Assembly: GCA_964626565.1 (NCBI GenBank)
Contig: CAZVFX010000091.1
Span: 1-28,204, forward strand
Reading direction: 5' to 3'
Origin: CAZVFX01 sp964626565
Lineage (GTDB): Bacteria; Myxococcota_A; UBA9042; CAIXZC01
Length of the DNA stretch: 28,204 bases
The notes under the pieces were generated by a model. That model was not told the DNA's origin. It worked only from the letters and a program-made list of their open reading frames with translations, and made no database searches. Positions 14,961 to 22,776 of this stretch are shown here, piece by piece; within the stretch, counting starts at the first letter, position 1; every line of letters starts with the position of its first letter. Position numbers and translations under genes: made by a program.

Positions 14961-16478
14961 TCAACGATCGGCGAAATGCAGGATGCTGCAAACCGCCGCG
15001 ACCATGAGATAGCCCCACATGACCTCAGGTGCCTGTAGGCCGATGGTGGGGGCGTGGATGATGCCGGTTGCCGTGAGGACCATGGCCCCTAACGCGGTGA
15101 GCGCCGCGCTGACCGCTTTTCGGTCCAGCAGGAACGCGGTCATTGAACCCCACAACAGACCGATGATGATGGAACCGTTGAACAGGGCGGCCTGCCCTGC
15201 CACATGCGCTCCTTCGAGCTTCATCGCCGTGACGGTTTCGGGGGCAAACAGCCTGGCCGCGCCACCGCCCAACACGTTGGCCAGAGCAACCCACTTGGTG
15301 ACCACCAGGTTGGATACGTGAGGGATCATGGCCACAGCCACTGCGATCGCGTATTTGGGCCCGCTGGCGCTGAACGCCTGCCCGGTGATCACGATTCCGA
15401 TGAACACGAGTATGGGAGCTACTGCAGCCATGGGGATGAGGTTGTGAAGGAACGCCATCAACCCGAACATGGAGCCCAGGAAGAACACTGCCCCAACGCC
15501 CAGTCCATAGCCCGTTCTCGCCCCGAGGCGCTTGTAGCCGGGATGCCCGATGTAGACCGTGGTCGGGAACGCGGATCCGAACAGCGCACCAAGCATGGTG
15601 CCGGCGCCGTCGGCCACCTGGCAGGTGCCCACCGGATAACAGTCGCCCGCCGCTTCCGCAGACTCGACGTTGTTCATGGTCTCGATGAAGTTGTACACTT
15701 CAGCAGGCACCACGATGGCCAGCACCCAGGGATTGTCAAACAGGACTTTCAGCCCTTCCAGAAGGTCTCCTGCAACTGGAATCGGCAGGTACAGCCCCGT
15801 GCCTTCTGCCGAAAAAGTCGCATCGCCGGTGGCGAAACCGATGGCGGTGCCCACCCCGATGGCGGCCAGGCCCGCAGGAATGCCCAGGGGCAGCCGGTAA
15901 AGGGCTACCAGCCCGCCGAAGATGATCGCCATCGATGCAAAGCCGATGAGCGGATGCTCAAATACCTCCGCCAGGGGGACTGTGGCTATCCACACCAGCG
16001 CGATGCCTGCCAGGGTCCCCAGCATTCCTGCGCGGGGTAGATGTCTTTTCAGCCAGGGGCCGATCACTGACCCTGCAGTTTCCAGTACGCCGCCCAGGAA
16101 GGCAGCCGCGATGCCTACCCGCCAGGCCAACAAGCCGGCGTCTGATTCCGTCAACCCCTGCTCCATCCCTCTCTCGAACACCGGTTTCATGATGAGAAAC
16201 AGATAGACGAACAGGATCGGCGTGGAAATACCATAGGGCAAAGCAGTGACGTCGGCGCGCCCTTCTCTGGCTGCCAGGCGCCGGGCGAGCCAGGCATAGA
16301 ATCCGAGTCCCGCAATGAGCGCAACACCCAGGCCCGGAAGGATGCGGCCGAATACGACCTCTGGCGGGATCTTGAGCACAAAAGTGCACACTCCCGAAAT
16401 GATGATCATGTTGGCCAGGTTGTCGGCGAAAAGAGCCCAGAAACCATTAATGTCTTCGCGATGGAAGAGCTTTGGCAT
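14961..16478 (-). CDS. NCS2-family permease (xanthine/uracil/AzgA-like)
   Basis: A 505-residue polytopic inner-membrane transporter with about 12-14 hydrophobic segments. The start, DINGFWALFADNLANMIII, and the central motif GAGTMLGALFGSAFPTTVYIGHPGYKRLGARTGYG resemble the AzgA-like branch of nucleobase:cation symporters, which move purines or pyrimidines. The substrate is uncertain because the branch also includes proteins of unknown specificity. The ATG at 16478 is preceded by AAGGGG. Only 10 nt separate it from the upstream lipoprotein stop, so they are probably cotranscribed. Confidence 0.82.
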   Translation of the reverse strand: MPKLFHREDINGFWALFADNLANMIIISGVCTFVLKIPPEVVFGRILPGLGVALIAGLGFYAWLARRLAAREGRADVTALPYGISTPILFVYLFLIMKPVFERGMEQGLTESDAGLLAWRVGIAAAFLGGVLETAGSVIGPWLKRHLPRAGMLGTLAGIALVWIATVPLAEVFEHPLIGFASMAIIFGGLVALYRLPLGIPAGLAAIGVGTAIGFATGDATFSAEGTGLYLPIPVAGDLLEGLKVLFDNPWVLAIVVPAEVYNFIETMNNVESAEAAGDCYPVGTCQVADGAGTMLGALFGSAFPTTVYIGHPGYKRLGARTGYGLGVGAVFFLGSMFGLMAFLHNLIPMAAVAPILVFIGIVITGQAFSASGPKYAIAVAVAMIPHVSNLVVTKWVALANVLGGGAARLFAPETVTAMKLEGAHVAGQAALFNGSIIIGLLWGSMTAFLLDRKAVSAALTALGAMVLTATGIIHAPTIGLQAPEVMWGYLMVAAVCSILHFADR

Positions 16479-16488
16479 GGAAATCCCC

Positions 16489-17658
16489 TTACAAACCGTC
16501 GATCGGAGGCATTTCGAGTTCATCGATGTCTTTCGATACCAACAATTTTCCCGGTGGCGCGCCCTGAAGGCTCAAAACGAGGCTTCCGTTGAGATTTGCC
16601 GGGAAGACGGCGTCGGCGAAGAAGGTGTAGAAGCCGGTTTCCAGCGATTCCCATTTTTCGCTGGCCAGCATGAGGTCAACGGTCACCGGGTTGTCACCTT
16701 CCCCAACGTGGGGCGTCGCATCCCACACCAGGGTTGCTTGCTCGTGAACGATCTCGGTGTACGATTCCACCAGTACGGTCTGGCCCACCTGCAGCAATTC
16801 GACCCCCACCTGGTCTCCCTGTGGGGAAGGAGCATCTGCATGGCCGAACAGACCGAAGCCGGCCATCTCGGGCAAACCGGACACCGACAGTTGACCGGCG
16901 TGGGTCTCCGGCAGACTGAGGGATTGATTCATGTAGGTTCGGTGGTAGCCTCCCGCCGCCTGGGTATAGATTGCGTCCGGAAAGACCCAGTTCTTGGTCT
17001 CTGCCACGTAGTCCCATCCGACGAGGGAAGACCACAGAATGACCGCGTCGGCGAGGCCGTAATCGAGTCGCCTGACCTGGCCCAGGTTTTCCGCAGGGCA
17101 CCATGAGGCGACGCCTAAGATTCCGTTTTCCGCGGCAAACAGCACATCGCCGGAGGGAGTAAGCGCGACCACGTATTGCCCTCCCTGCCAGCCGCCCGGT
17201 TCGGTGATTTCGTCTGGAACCTCTACCTCGGTGGAGACTACGTCCGGTTCTTCCATCACTTCAAAAGGGATACCCGCGTCGGCAGGGCCCGGCACATCGC
17301 TGCCCGGCTCCGCCGGTTCAGGTTCGGGCTCCGGTTCAGGGCCGCGGTACACCTTGAACCCTTCTTCCTCGAGGAGGGCGGCGAACTGATCCAGCAGCTC
17401 CACCGTCGCCTCCACGCCTGTCACCGCCGCGCTGGCCGGTGCTCCATTGGCTGAGCACACCGCCGGGTTGTACCGGAAGCCACGGGAAACGTAGGACTCA
17501 GAGTCAGAGCGTGTTTCAAGCTCGAGATCCCGGTCTCCCACCTCGAAGTCCCCCCGTCCCCGCCCGTCGCCGGCACCCGGGCAACCGTTGGACCCGGATG
17601 AGCACGACGCCAGCAGGAAAGAAAGGCCGAGGCCGACAAACAGCATTCTGGCATTCAT
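16489..17658 (-). CDS. Acidic lipoprotein of unknown function
   Basis: A 389-residue predicted lipoprotein with signal MNARMLFVGLGLSFL, lipobox LASC and then a Ser/Gly-rich stretch. A Pro/Glu linker (GPEPEPEPEPAEPG) lies at about residue 105-120. The C-terminal half is beta-rich (repeated short strands, Trp in GWQGG, ASWCP, SSLVGWDY and KNWVF) and unrecognised. The ATG at 17658 has AGGAG 5 nt upstream. It is the first gene of an apparent two-gene unit with the NCS2 permease. Near the N-terminus, the residues R-G-R-G-D are encoded by a copy of the G-rich repeat core found beside the RAYT. Confidence 0.8.
   Translation of the reverse strand: MNARMLFVGLGLSFLLASCSSGSNGCPGAGDGRGRGDFEVGDRDLELETRSDSESYVSRGFRYNPAVCSANGAPASAAVTGVEATVELLDQFAALLEEEGFKVYRGPEPEPEPEPAEPGSDVPGPADAGIPFEVMEEPDVVSTEVEVPDEITEPGGWQGGQYVVALTPSGDVLFAAENGILGVASWCPAENLGQVRRLDYGLADAVILWSSLVGWDYVAETKNWVFPDAIYTQAAGGYHRTYMNQSLSLPETHAGQLSVSGLPEMAGFGLFGHADAPSPQGDQVGVELLQVGQTVLVESYTEIVHEQATLVWDATPHVGEGDNPVTVDLMLASEKWESLETGFYTFFADAVFPANLNGSLVLSLQGAPPGKLLVSKDIDELEMPPIDGL
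17550..17561 (-). repeat. Single G-rich repeat core inside lipoprotein gene
   Basis: On the minus strand, GGGGACGGGGGG matches the core of clusters A-C at 12 bases and is read in the same frame (Gly-Arg-Gly) as in cluster A. One copy in a high-GC genome could be chance. Confidence 0.45.
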
Positions 17659-17667
17659 AGTGACTCC

Positions 17668-17684
17668 TGTTCTTGTCGAGAACA
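17668..17684. promoter_or_regulatory. Candidate operator: perfect inverted repeat upstream of the lipoprotein gene
   Basis: TGTTCT (17668-17673), a 5-nt centre and AGAACA (17679-17684) lie between the possible -10 box and the ribosome site of the lipoprotein-permease unit. This position suits a repressor. The regulator is not known. Confidence 0.4.
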
Positions 17685-17685
17685 C

Positions 17686-17714
17686 AGATTAGCACACAGG
17701 GGAGGTAAATCCAA
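17686..17714 (-). promoter_or_regulatory. Possible promoter of the lipoprotein-permease unit
   Basis: On the minus strand, TTGGAT (17714-17709), a 17-nt spacer and TAATCT (17691-17686). The -35 match is weak. Confidence 0.35.
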
Positions 17715-17751
17715 CCGGACAAGGACTTTCCCATCGACAGCGCCCGTTCGC

Positions 17752-17757
17752 TATGCT
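17752..17757 (+). promoter_or_regulatory. Possible -10 element for ribE
   Basis: TATGCT lies 42 nt upstream of the ribE ATG. No good -35 box was seen at 16-18 nt. No conserved FMN-riboswitch sequence was seen between here and the start. Confidence 0.3.
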
Positions 17758-17775
17758 AGACTTTCGTGAAAGTCT
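17758..17775. promoter_or_regulatory. Candidate operator: 8-bp-arm palindrome upstream of ribE
   Basis: AGACTTTC, centre GT, then GAAAGTCT: a perfect inverted repeat just after the possible -10 and 24 nt before the ribE start. It could be a repressor site or an RNA hairpin near the transcription start. Confidence 0.45.
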
Positions 17776-17799
17776 CGGTTCCCCGGCGAACGGGTGCGG

Positions 17800-18462
17800 A
17801 TGTTTACCGGTTTGATACAGCAGGTTGGTTCCATCATCTCGACGCGGCGTACGCCGGGCGGCCTCGTTATCTCCTTGTCTCGTCCCGACAGCTTCAGCGA
17901 CCTTGAATTGGGCGAAAGTGTGGCCGTAAACGGGGCGTGTCTCACCGTCACATCCCACGCCGACTCTCGCTTCGAAGTAGACGTCTCCGCCGAGACCGTG
18001 GCTCGCACCACTTTTACACGTTGCAATGCAGGCAGCGCAGTCAACCTCGAGCGTGCGATGCGCCCGGTGGATCGGCTTGGCGGCCACATGGTCACCGGTC
18101 ACGTGGATTGTGTAGCCAGGGTGGCGTCGGTGGACAAGAAAGGCCAGTTCGTTCACTTTGGCTTCTCGTTGCCTCCCGCCTACTCCCGGCACGTGGTGGA
18201 GAAGGGATCGATTGCCGTCGACGGTGTGAGCCTGACGATTGCGTCTTGCAATGGGGAAGGTTTCCTAGTATCTGTAATACCGCTCACCCTGTCGTCCACG
18301 ACCATGGGAAGGTACCGGGTGGGGGACGAGGTCAACATAGAAACGGACATAATCGCCAAATATGTTGAGAAGCTCCTTGGCGGGAGAGAAACAGAGGGTG
18401 TCGAGGATGGGGAGGGTGGGCGGATGTTGGACAAGCTAAAGGACCACGGGTTCCTTCGATAG
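17800..18462 (+). CDS. ribE: Riboflavin synthase, alpha subunit
   Basis: A 220-residue enzyme with the characteristic N-terminus MFTGLIQQVG and the internal duplication of two lumazine-binding barrels (ESVAVNGACLTVT in the first, GSIAVDGVSLTIA in the second), plus GGHMVTGHVDC. It converts two 6,7-dimethyl-8-ribityllumazine molecules to riboflavin. The ATG at 17800 is chosen because mature family members start MFTGLI; the upstream GTG at 17794 is the only alternative, and no strong ribosome site exists for either. It leads a packed operon with ribH and nusB downstream. ribD and ribBA are not in the window. Confidence 0.95.
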   Translation: MFTGLIQQVGSIISTRRTPGGLVISLSRPDSFSDLELGESVAVNGACLTVTSHADSRFEVDVSAETVARTTFTRCNAGSAVNLERAMRPVDRLGGHMVTGHVDCVARVASVDKKGQFVHFGFSLPPAYSRHVVEKGSIAVDGVSLTIASCNGEGFLVSVIPLTLSSTTMGRYRVGDEVNIETDIIAKYVEKLLGGRETEGVEDGEGGRMLDKLKDHGFLR

Positions 18463-18471
18463 TGGTGAACG

Positions 18472-20190
18472 ATGAATAGCCTGAGAATACTCTGCAGTAC
18501 AGCCGCACTTGTGTCGGTCTTCTTCATGGCGGCCTGCTCCGGTGATTCGGGGGGCGGCGAATCCGATGTTTCAGGGTCGTCAGGGGATGCGGGCGGCATT
18601 ACCAAGGAACCCATGGCGTCGGTGAACAAGCAGGAGCGCTATACGCCGGCTGATTTCCTCTCGAAAGTTGAGGCGGACCCCAAGCTCCAGGCGCTGTGGA
18701 ACAAGCTGCAGGCCGATGGTTACACGTCTATCGACAATGCGGGTCTCACGGAGCAGAGCGACGGCGTTGATGTCCTGTGGTCCGAGTCTTCCGGGGCGTC
18801 GCTTCCGCTGAAGGGGATTCTCCAGCATTGTGCGGGCGACGACTGCGTGGCTGCGATCTGGACCTTCTCCGGCGACGAGGTGGTGTGGGAAGACGAAAAC
18901 GGTGGCGAAATTACTCCCCGGGGGATCGGTCTTCCAGTGCTCCTCAAGGAGTTGGAAGGCCACTCTTTTGACAATCCGACCCATGTGAAGAGGCAGGCGC
19001 TGGACCCGCCTGCAGAGATGCCCCAGATCGATGTTTCGAAGCGCACCTTCTTCATTGTGAACAGTTTTGGTCCGCTGTGGGCTGAAGGCTCCCTGGACAC
19101 GTCACGTTTGGAGAAGAAGGCGGTGGATTCGGGCTCATTCGACAGCGTAGAGCACGAGGTGTACGCACGCGCTGGTGATGTGGACTACATTCTCACCCAT
19201 GCGCACCCCTTTGACGCGATGGTGTGGTTGGCCCAGGGGGTACGGGAAGAAGCCAAAACCAATGCGGTCTACAAACCTATCGGCCTCACCGTCAACGCCG
19301 GGGTCTTTGGTGACACTCTGTACGATCGCACCCGCATCGAGGAAATGCTGGATGTGAACCCGCTTCAGGGCCCGGGGGTGCTGGTATTGGCCGGCTGCGA
19401 GACCATGGGCGACGGTAACGGCGGCGGGGAAATGGACAAGTCGGTGCCCGTCAGCCTGGATAACAAGGCCCGCCTCCTGGTGGGGTTCAAAAAGTGCGGG
19501 GATGCGCGGGATGTGCTCATGGCTACGGAACTGTTCATCGATGGCTACCTCGGCGGCAAGACCGCCGGAGACTCACTGGCCGACGCTAATGCCTACCTCT
19601 CGGGGGAAAAGAGCGACCTGGAAATGGTCCTCCTTCCCGACGCGGACCCGGAGTCCGTGTTCCTCACCGACGTGAGCAAGTTCTGGGACCGGTATACCGA
19701 CGATGGCGTTCCGGGGGATTCCTTCTTCAATAGCAACATCCTGATTATCAACAAGTGCACCAACCCCGCCACCGGAGAGGAGTACCAGGAAGACGAGTTT
19801 TTTGCTACGGCGTGGTCCAATGAGATCGCCTGGGAAGGACCGTTCTTCTCCGGCGAACGGCAGAATCCGGGCAACGACGTGGACTTCACTATCGAAGGTG
19901 CGTTGCTGGAAATCAAGGAGGGAGCGCATTTCTTCTTCGTGGTCAAGGGAGGCCTGAAGCCGGAGGTGCAGGAGTTGGTTCTTTACGGCACGGGAGAGAT
20001 CATCGGCACCGTTGTTGACGACGAAAAACCCCAGGAGTTCGAAATCGAGTTCAAGGGGCAGGGAAATGCGTCCGGATACAAGAACAAAGAGGGGCATCAA
20101 TGTGTGATGCAACCGCCCCTGCTGAAGACGACTACGGGAGAGCCGAGTTCGTTTAAGATCCCGGTGACCTGGAAGGCGCAAGAGGAGTAG
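18472..20190 (+). CDS. Lipoprotein with CHAT/caspase-like domain
   Basis: A 572-residue predicted lipoprotein: basic start, hydrophobic core, lipobox MAAC (Cys22), then a Ser/Gly/Asp linker. Residues about 190-380 look like a CHAT/caspase-fold peptidase. GDVDYILTHAHP carries candidate catalytic His (H243 or H245). VLVLAGCETMGD carries C309 in the position of the CHAT S-A-C-E-T motif. The following ARLLVGFKKCGDARDVLMATELFIDGYLGGKTAGDSLADANAYL follows the CHAT pattern of a strand and two helices. The C-terminal ~170 residues are beta-rich and unknown. It begins 9 nt after ribE and ends 2 nt before ribH. The domain call is from pattern matching by eye. An exported cysteine protease or a degenerate relative are both possible. 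Confidence 0.6.
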   Translation: MNSLRILCSTAALVSVFFMAACSGDSGGGESDVSGSSGDAGGITKEPMASVNKQERYTPADFLSKVEADPKLQALWNKLQADGYTSIDNAGLTEQSDGVDVLWSESSGASLPLKGILQHCAGDDCVAAIWTFSGDEVVWEDENGGEITPRGIGLPVLLKELEGHSFDNPTHVKRQALDPPAEMPQIDVSKRTFFIVNSFGPLWAEGSLDTSRLEKKAVDSGSFDSVEHEVYARAGDVDYILTHAHPFDAMVWLAQGVREEAKTNAVYKPIGLTVNAGVFGDTLYDRTRIEEMLDVNPLQGPGVLVLAGCETMGDGNGGGEMDKSVPVSLDNKARLLVGFKKCGDARDVLMATELFIDGYLGGKTAGDSLADANAYLSGEKSDLEMVLLPDADPESVFLTDVSKFWDRYTDDGVPGDSFFNSNILIINKCTNPATGEEYQEDEFFATAWSNEIAWEGPFFSGERQNPGNDVDFTIEGALLEIKEGAHFFFVVKGGLKPEVQELVLYGTGEIIGTVVDDEKPQEFEIEFKGQGNASGYKNKEGHQCVMQPPLLKTTTGEPSSFKIPVTWKAQEE

Positions 20191-20192
20191 AT

Positions 20193-20654
20193 ATGAATGT
20201 AATCGAAGGGAAGCTGTCCGCTAAAGGTTTCAAATTCGGTATCGTGGCTGCACGGTTCAACAATTTTATCACCGACCGCCTTGTGGAAGGTGCCGTGGAC
20301 GTGCTCGTACGTCATGAAGCCGAAGACTCCGCCATCACAGTGGTGCGAGTGCCCGGTGCATTTGAGATTCCGTCGGTGGCCCGCAAGGCTGCCGAAAGCG
20401 AGAAGTTCGACGCGGTGATCTGCCTCGGCGCAGTGATCAGAGGGGGCACGCCCCACTTCGACTATGTGGCGTCCGAAGTCTCAAAGGGGGTCGCAAGTGT
20501 GGGACTGAACTCCAACTGCCCCGTGGTGTTCGGCGTCCTCACGTGCGACACCATCGAGCAGGCCATTGAGCGGGCCGGAACCAAGTCGGGAAACAAAGGG
20601 GCCGAAGCAGCCCAGGCAGCCATGGAAATGGTGAATATTTACGCAGAACTTTGA
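20193..20654 (+). CDS. ribH: 6,7-dimethyl-8-ribityllumazine synthase
   Basis: A 153-residue enzyme of standard length. Conserved pieces are ARFNNFI, VPGAFEIP, GAVIRGGTPHFDYV (active-site H88), GVLT and ERAGTKSGNKG (phosphate-binding region). It condenses 5-amino-6-ribitylaminouracil with 3,4-dihydroxy-2-butanone 4-phosphate. It starts 2 nt after the lipoprotein stop, with AGGAG in the end of that gene, and is followed directly by nusB, a very common ribH-nusB arrangement. Confidence 0.96.
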   Translation: MNVIEGKLSAKGFKFGIVAARFNNFITDRLVEGAVDVLVRHEAEDSAITVVRVPGAFEIPSVARKAAESEKFDAVICLGAVIRGGTPHFDYVASEVSKGVASVGLNSNCPVVFGVLTCDTIEQAIERAGTKSGNKGAEAAQAAMEMVNIYAEL

Positions 20655-20669
20655 GTGAGGCCAGGCGTG

Positions 20670-21158
20670 ATGTCTAACAGGCGCAAGCTGCGTGAAAGCG
20701 GCATTCAGATCCTCTACGGGCTTGACTTTTACGAGTTGAATCCCGACCAGGCGATCGAATCCTACACCTATCACTTCGACGGAGAGATTTCCGATGATGG
20801 CTTCCTGACGGCCGTTATCGCCGGAGTCCACGGTCACCGGGATGACATCGATGACTTGATCCGTCAGTTTTCCACCAACTGGCGTCTCGAACGGATGGCT
20901 ATCGTCGACCGCAACATCCTGCGCCTGGCGACGTATGAACTGCTCCATCTCCTGGACATCCCTCGCAAGGTCTGTATCAATGAAGCCATCGAGGTTGCCA
21001 AGCGATACGGTGGAGACGATTCCCCCTCTTTCATCAACGGCATCCTGGACCGCATCGCCCTGGAAGTGAGAGGCCCGGAAACCGAAGAAGAGAAGGCGCT
21101 GGCCGAAGACGCGGGCGCAGTCCCGTTCGAAGAGGAGGCCGAGTCGGACGAGGAATGA
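20670..21158 (+). CDS. nusB: Transcription antitermination factor NusB
   Basis: A 162-residue all-helical NusB: RRKLRESGIQILYGLDF at the start, WRLERMAIVDRNILRLATYELL in the middle and KVCINEAIEVAKRYGGDDSPSFINGILDRI near the end, all strongly typical. It binds boxA RNA with NusE (S10) in rRNA antitermination. The acidic C-terminal tail of about 25 residues (EEEKALAEDAG onward) is an addition to the core. The ATG at 20670 is preferred over the GTG at 20655 for its spacing from the upstream AGG. It overlaps the next gene by ATGA. Confidence 0.95.
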   Translation: MSNRRKLRESGIQILYGLDFYELNPDQAIESYTYHFDGEISDDGFLTAVIAGVHGHRDDIDDLIRQFSTNWRLERMAIVDRNILRLATYELLHLLDIPRKVCINEAIEVAKRYGGDDSPSFINGILDRIALEVRGPETEEEKALAEDAGAVPFEEEAESDEE

Positions 21159-21757
21159 CCCCACTCCCTTTCACCTACCGTTTCATCCCGGTGCGAGCCC
21201 GGGACCTCGACTCTGTCGAGGGAGAGCTTCTGGTCGTACCTGTATTTGAGGATGAGCGGCCGCCTGGCGGGCTGGCGGGTCTGGTGGATTGGCGTATGGA
21301 CGGGCTGCTGTCCCGGATGCGGATCGCGGCCGATAATGGGGGTACCGAAAATCCCCACTACCAGGAGCTCATCCTGGCCCCGTTTGCCGCCGGAGAAGAC
21401 GACAAACTTCTGTTCCCGGCGGGCTCCAAATTGTCATTCCTCAAAGTCGTGATCATGGGCCTGGGCAGCCGCAAGAAATATGACGGCGCACGGTATCGGG
21501 CAGTCGTCAAGCGTATTGCCCAATCTGTGGTATCCCTCGGCGTCAAGTCCGTTACCCTGCAACTCCCCGGTTGGCAGGCGGCCGGGCTGCCGGCAAGGCG
21601 CGCATGCGATGTGTTCGTTTCAGAGCTTCTGGGCCTCAGCAAGGCCGGCGAGGCGATCCCCGAGCACGTATGCTTTGTCGAGGCCCTCGAGTTTCAAGCC
21701 GAAATGGATGAACGTATCGTCGAACTGTTTGCGCCTTCCCCCCGGAGGAAGGCTTGA
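21155..21757 (+). CDS. Stand-alone M17 (leucyl aminopeptidase) N-terminal domain protein
   Basis: A 200-residue protein resembling only the macro-like N-terminal domain of leucyl aminopeptidases: GELLVVPVFEDERP, then KLSFLKVVIMGLGSRKKYDGARYRAVVKRIAQSV. The C-terminal catalytic domain with its metal ligands is absent, and no remnant follows. Stand-alone copies of this domain occur in delta-type proteobacteria; the function is not known and peptidase activity is not expected. It overlaps nusB (ATGA) and the next gene (TTGA), so all three should be coupled. Confidence 0.7.
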   Translation: MTPLPFTYRFIPVRARDLDSVEGELLVVPVFEDERPPGGLAGLVDWRMDGLLSRMRIAADNGGTENPHYQELILAPFAAGEDDKLLFPAGSKLSFLKVVIMGLGSRKKYDGARYRAVVKRIAQSVVSLGVKSVTLQLPGWQAAGLPARRACDVFVSELLGLSKAGEAIPEHVCFVEALEFQAEMDERIVELFAPSPRRKA

Positions 21758-22776
21758 TTCAGGGACTTGCCGCCTATTCTCGGCGCCTGGGAGCCAAAAC
21801 CATCTCCAGTCTGCCATTCCCCATCCGCAAGAATCTTGTGGCTCCGCTGTTGGAAAAACGGGTGACCCGGGGCCGGCATCATGAGTATGAGTCTCCATCA
21901 CTGACCCTCCTTGCACTCTTGCATCCTCGCCTGGAAGCTGTCGCATTGGCCCTGGCCGATAACCCGGTGGTCGTCATCACCGTCCCCCGGTCCCCGCGGT
22001 CACTTGGCATTCAATTGGAACGCCTCCTGGCTCTCCTGGGCGGAAAAGTAGAGAACTGCTGCGGCCTCACCGACGAAGCTCTCGCGGACAACCTCGCAAA
22101 GTCCGGGCCCTCCATGATTATCGGCCCCGCGGATGAGGCCGCGAGAGCTCTGGGGCTGATTCACAAACAGCATCCGGCACCGTGGAACCGCCTGAAGAAT
22201 GGCCTCCGGTTTGTGGTGAACGTGAATCCCGCCGGGCCGTTGAGTAGAGCCCGTATCATCGCCACCGAGCGCGCCCTGGACGCTGACGTCCTGGACATCT
22301 TCACCGACGGGAACTCCTTCGCATTTGCGTCCTGCCCCTGCGGCGTCACGCACCCCCTGCCCCGCTACCACCTCGAGGTAATAGACGAGCAGGGGACACC
22401 AAGCTCGGGCCCCGGCAGAATGGTGGTGAGCGACCGGCTGGGTCGTGACCCGGCGGTTGCGCGGTACCCCACCCCATTCCGGGTAACGCTCTCGTCGTCA
22501 CCCTGTTCGTTCTTCGGGCAGACTGCAGCAGTGACCTGCCACGGCCGGCAAGGAGAGCAGCTGAAAACGCCTGCCGGTTCCGTCGGTCTCCTGGACCTAG
22601 AAGAGCAACTGTTCACCCACGGTCTCTTCGTCCGGCACTCGGTGCGGGTTGGCGACACTGGTTGGCATGTGACAGTTCAGCCCTTCCACGACGAAGAGGT
22701 GGACGTCGGCGCGATTGAAAAGGGTCTTTGTACCCGTTTTCAACTACCGGTAAAAGTCGAGGTGGGGCCCAGCTAG
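21754..22776 (+). CDS. Unknown protein, possibly a degenerate adenylate-forming (PaaK-like) enzyme
   Basis: A 340-residue protein not firmly recognised. The middle and end follow the order seen in phenylacetate-CoA-ligase-type enzymes: VVVITVPRSPRSLGIQLERLLALLGGKV, a Y-G-x-T-E-like position reading FTDGNSFAFASCPCG, then HLEVIDEQGTPSSGPGRMVVSDRLGRD and ARYPTPFRVTLSSSPCSFFG. Key ATP-binding and lysine motifs are missing or altered, and the length is below the usual ~430. The TTG start at 21754 is well supported: GGAGG lies 5 nt upstream and it forms a TTGA overlap. The stop shares CTAG with the convergent gene. A different fold is possible. Confidence 0.45.
   Translation: MIQGLAAYSRRLGAKTISSLPFPIRKNLVAPLLEKRVTRGRHHEYESPSLTLLALLHPRLEAVALALADNPVVVITVPRSPRSLGIQLERLLALLGGKVENCCGLTDEALADNLAKSGPSMIIGPADEAARALGLIHKQHPAPWNRLKNGLRFVVNVNPAGPLSRARIIATERALDADVLDIFTDGNSFAFASCPCGVTHPLPRYHLEVIDEQGTPSSGPGRMVVSDRLGRDPAVARYPTPFRVTLSSSPCSFFGQTAAVTCHGRQGEQLKTPAGSVGLLDLEEQLFTHGLFVRHSVRVGDTGWHVTVQPFHDEEVDVGAIEKGLCTRFQLPVKVEVGPS

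Noticed and set aside
18472..20190. Metallo-beta-lactamase reading of the THAHP motif
   Set aside because: The family motif is H-x-H-x-D-H, and neither the Asp-His nor later His ligands are present. The downstream GCET and helix pattern fit CHAT better.
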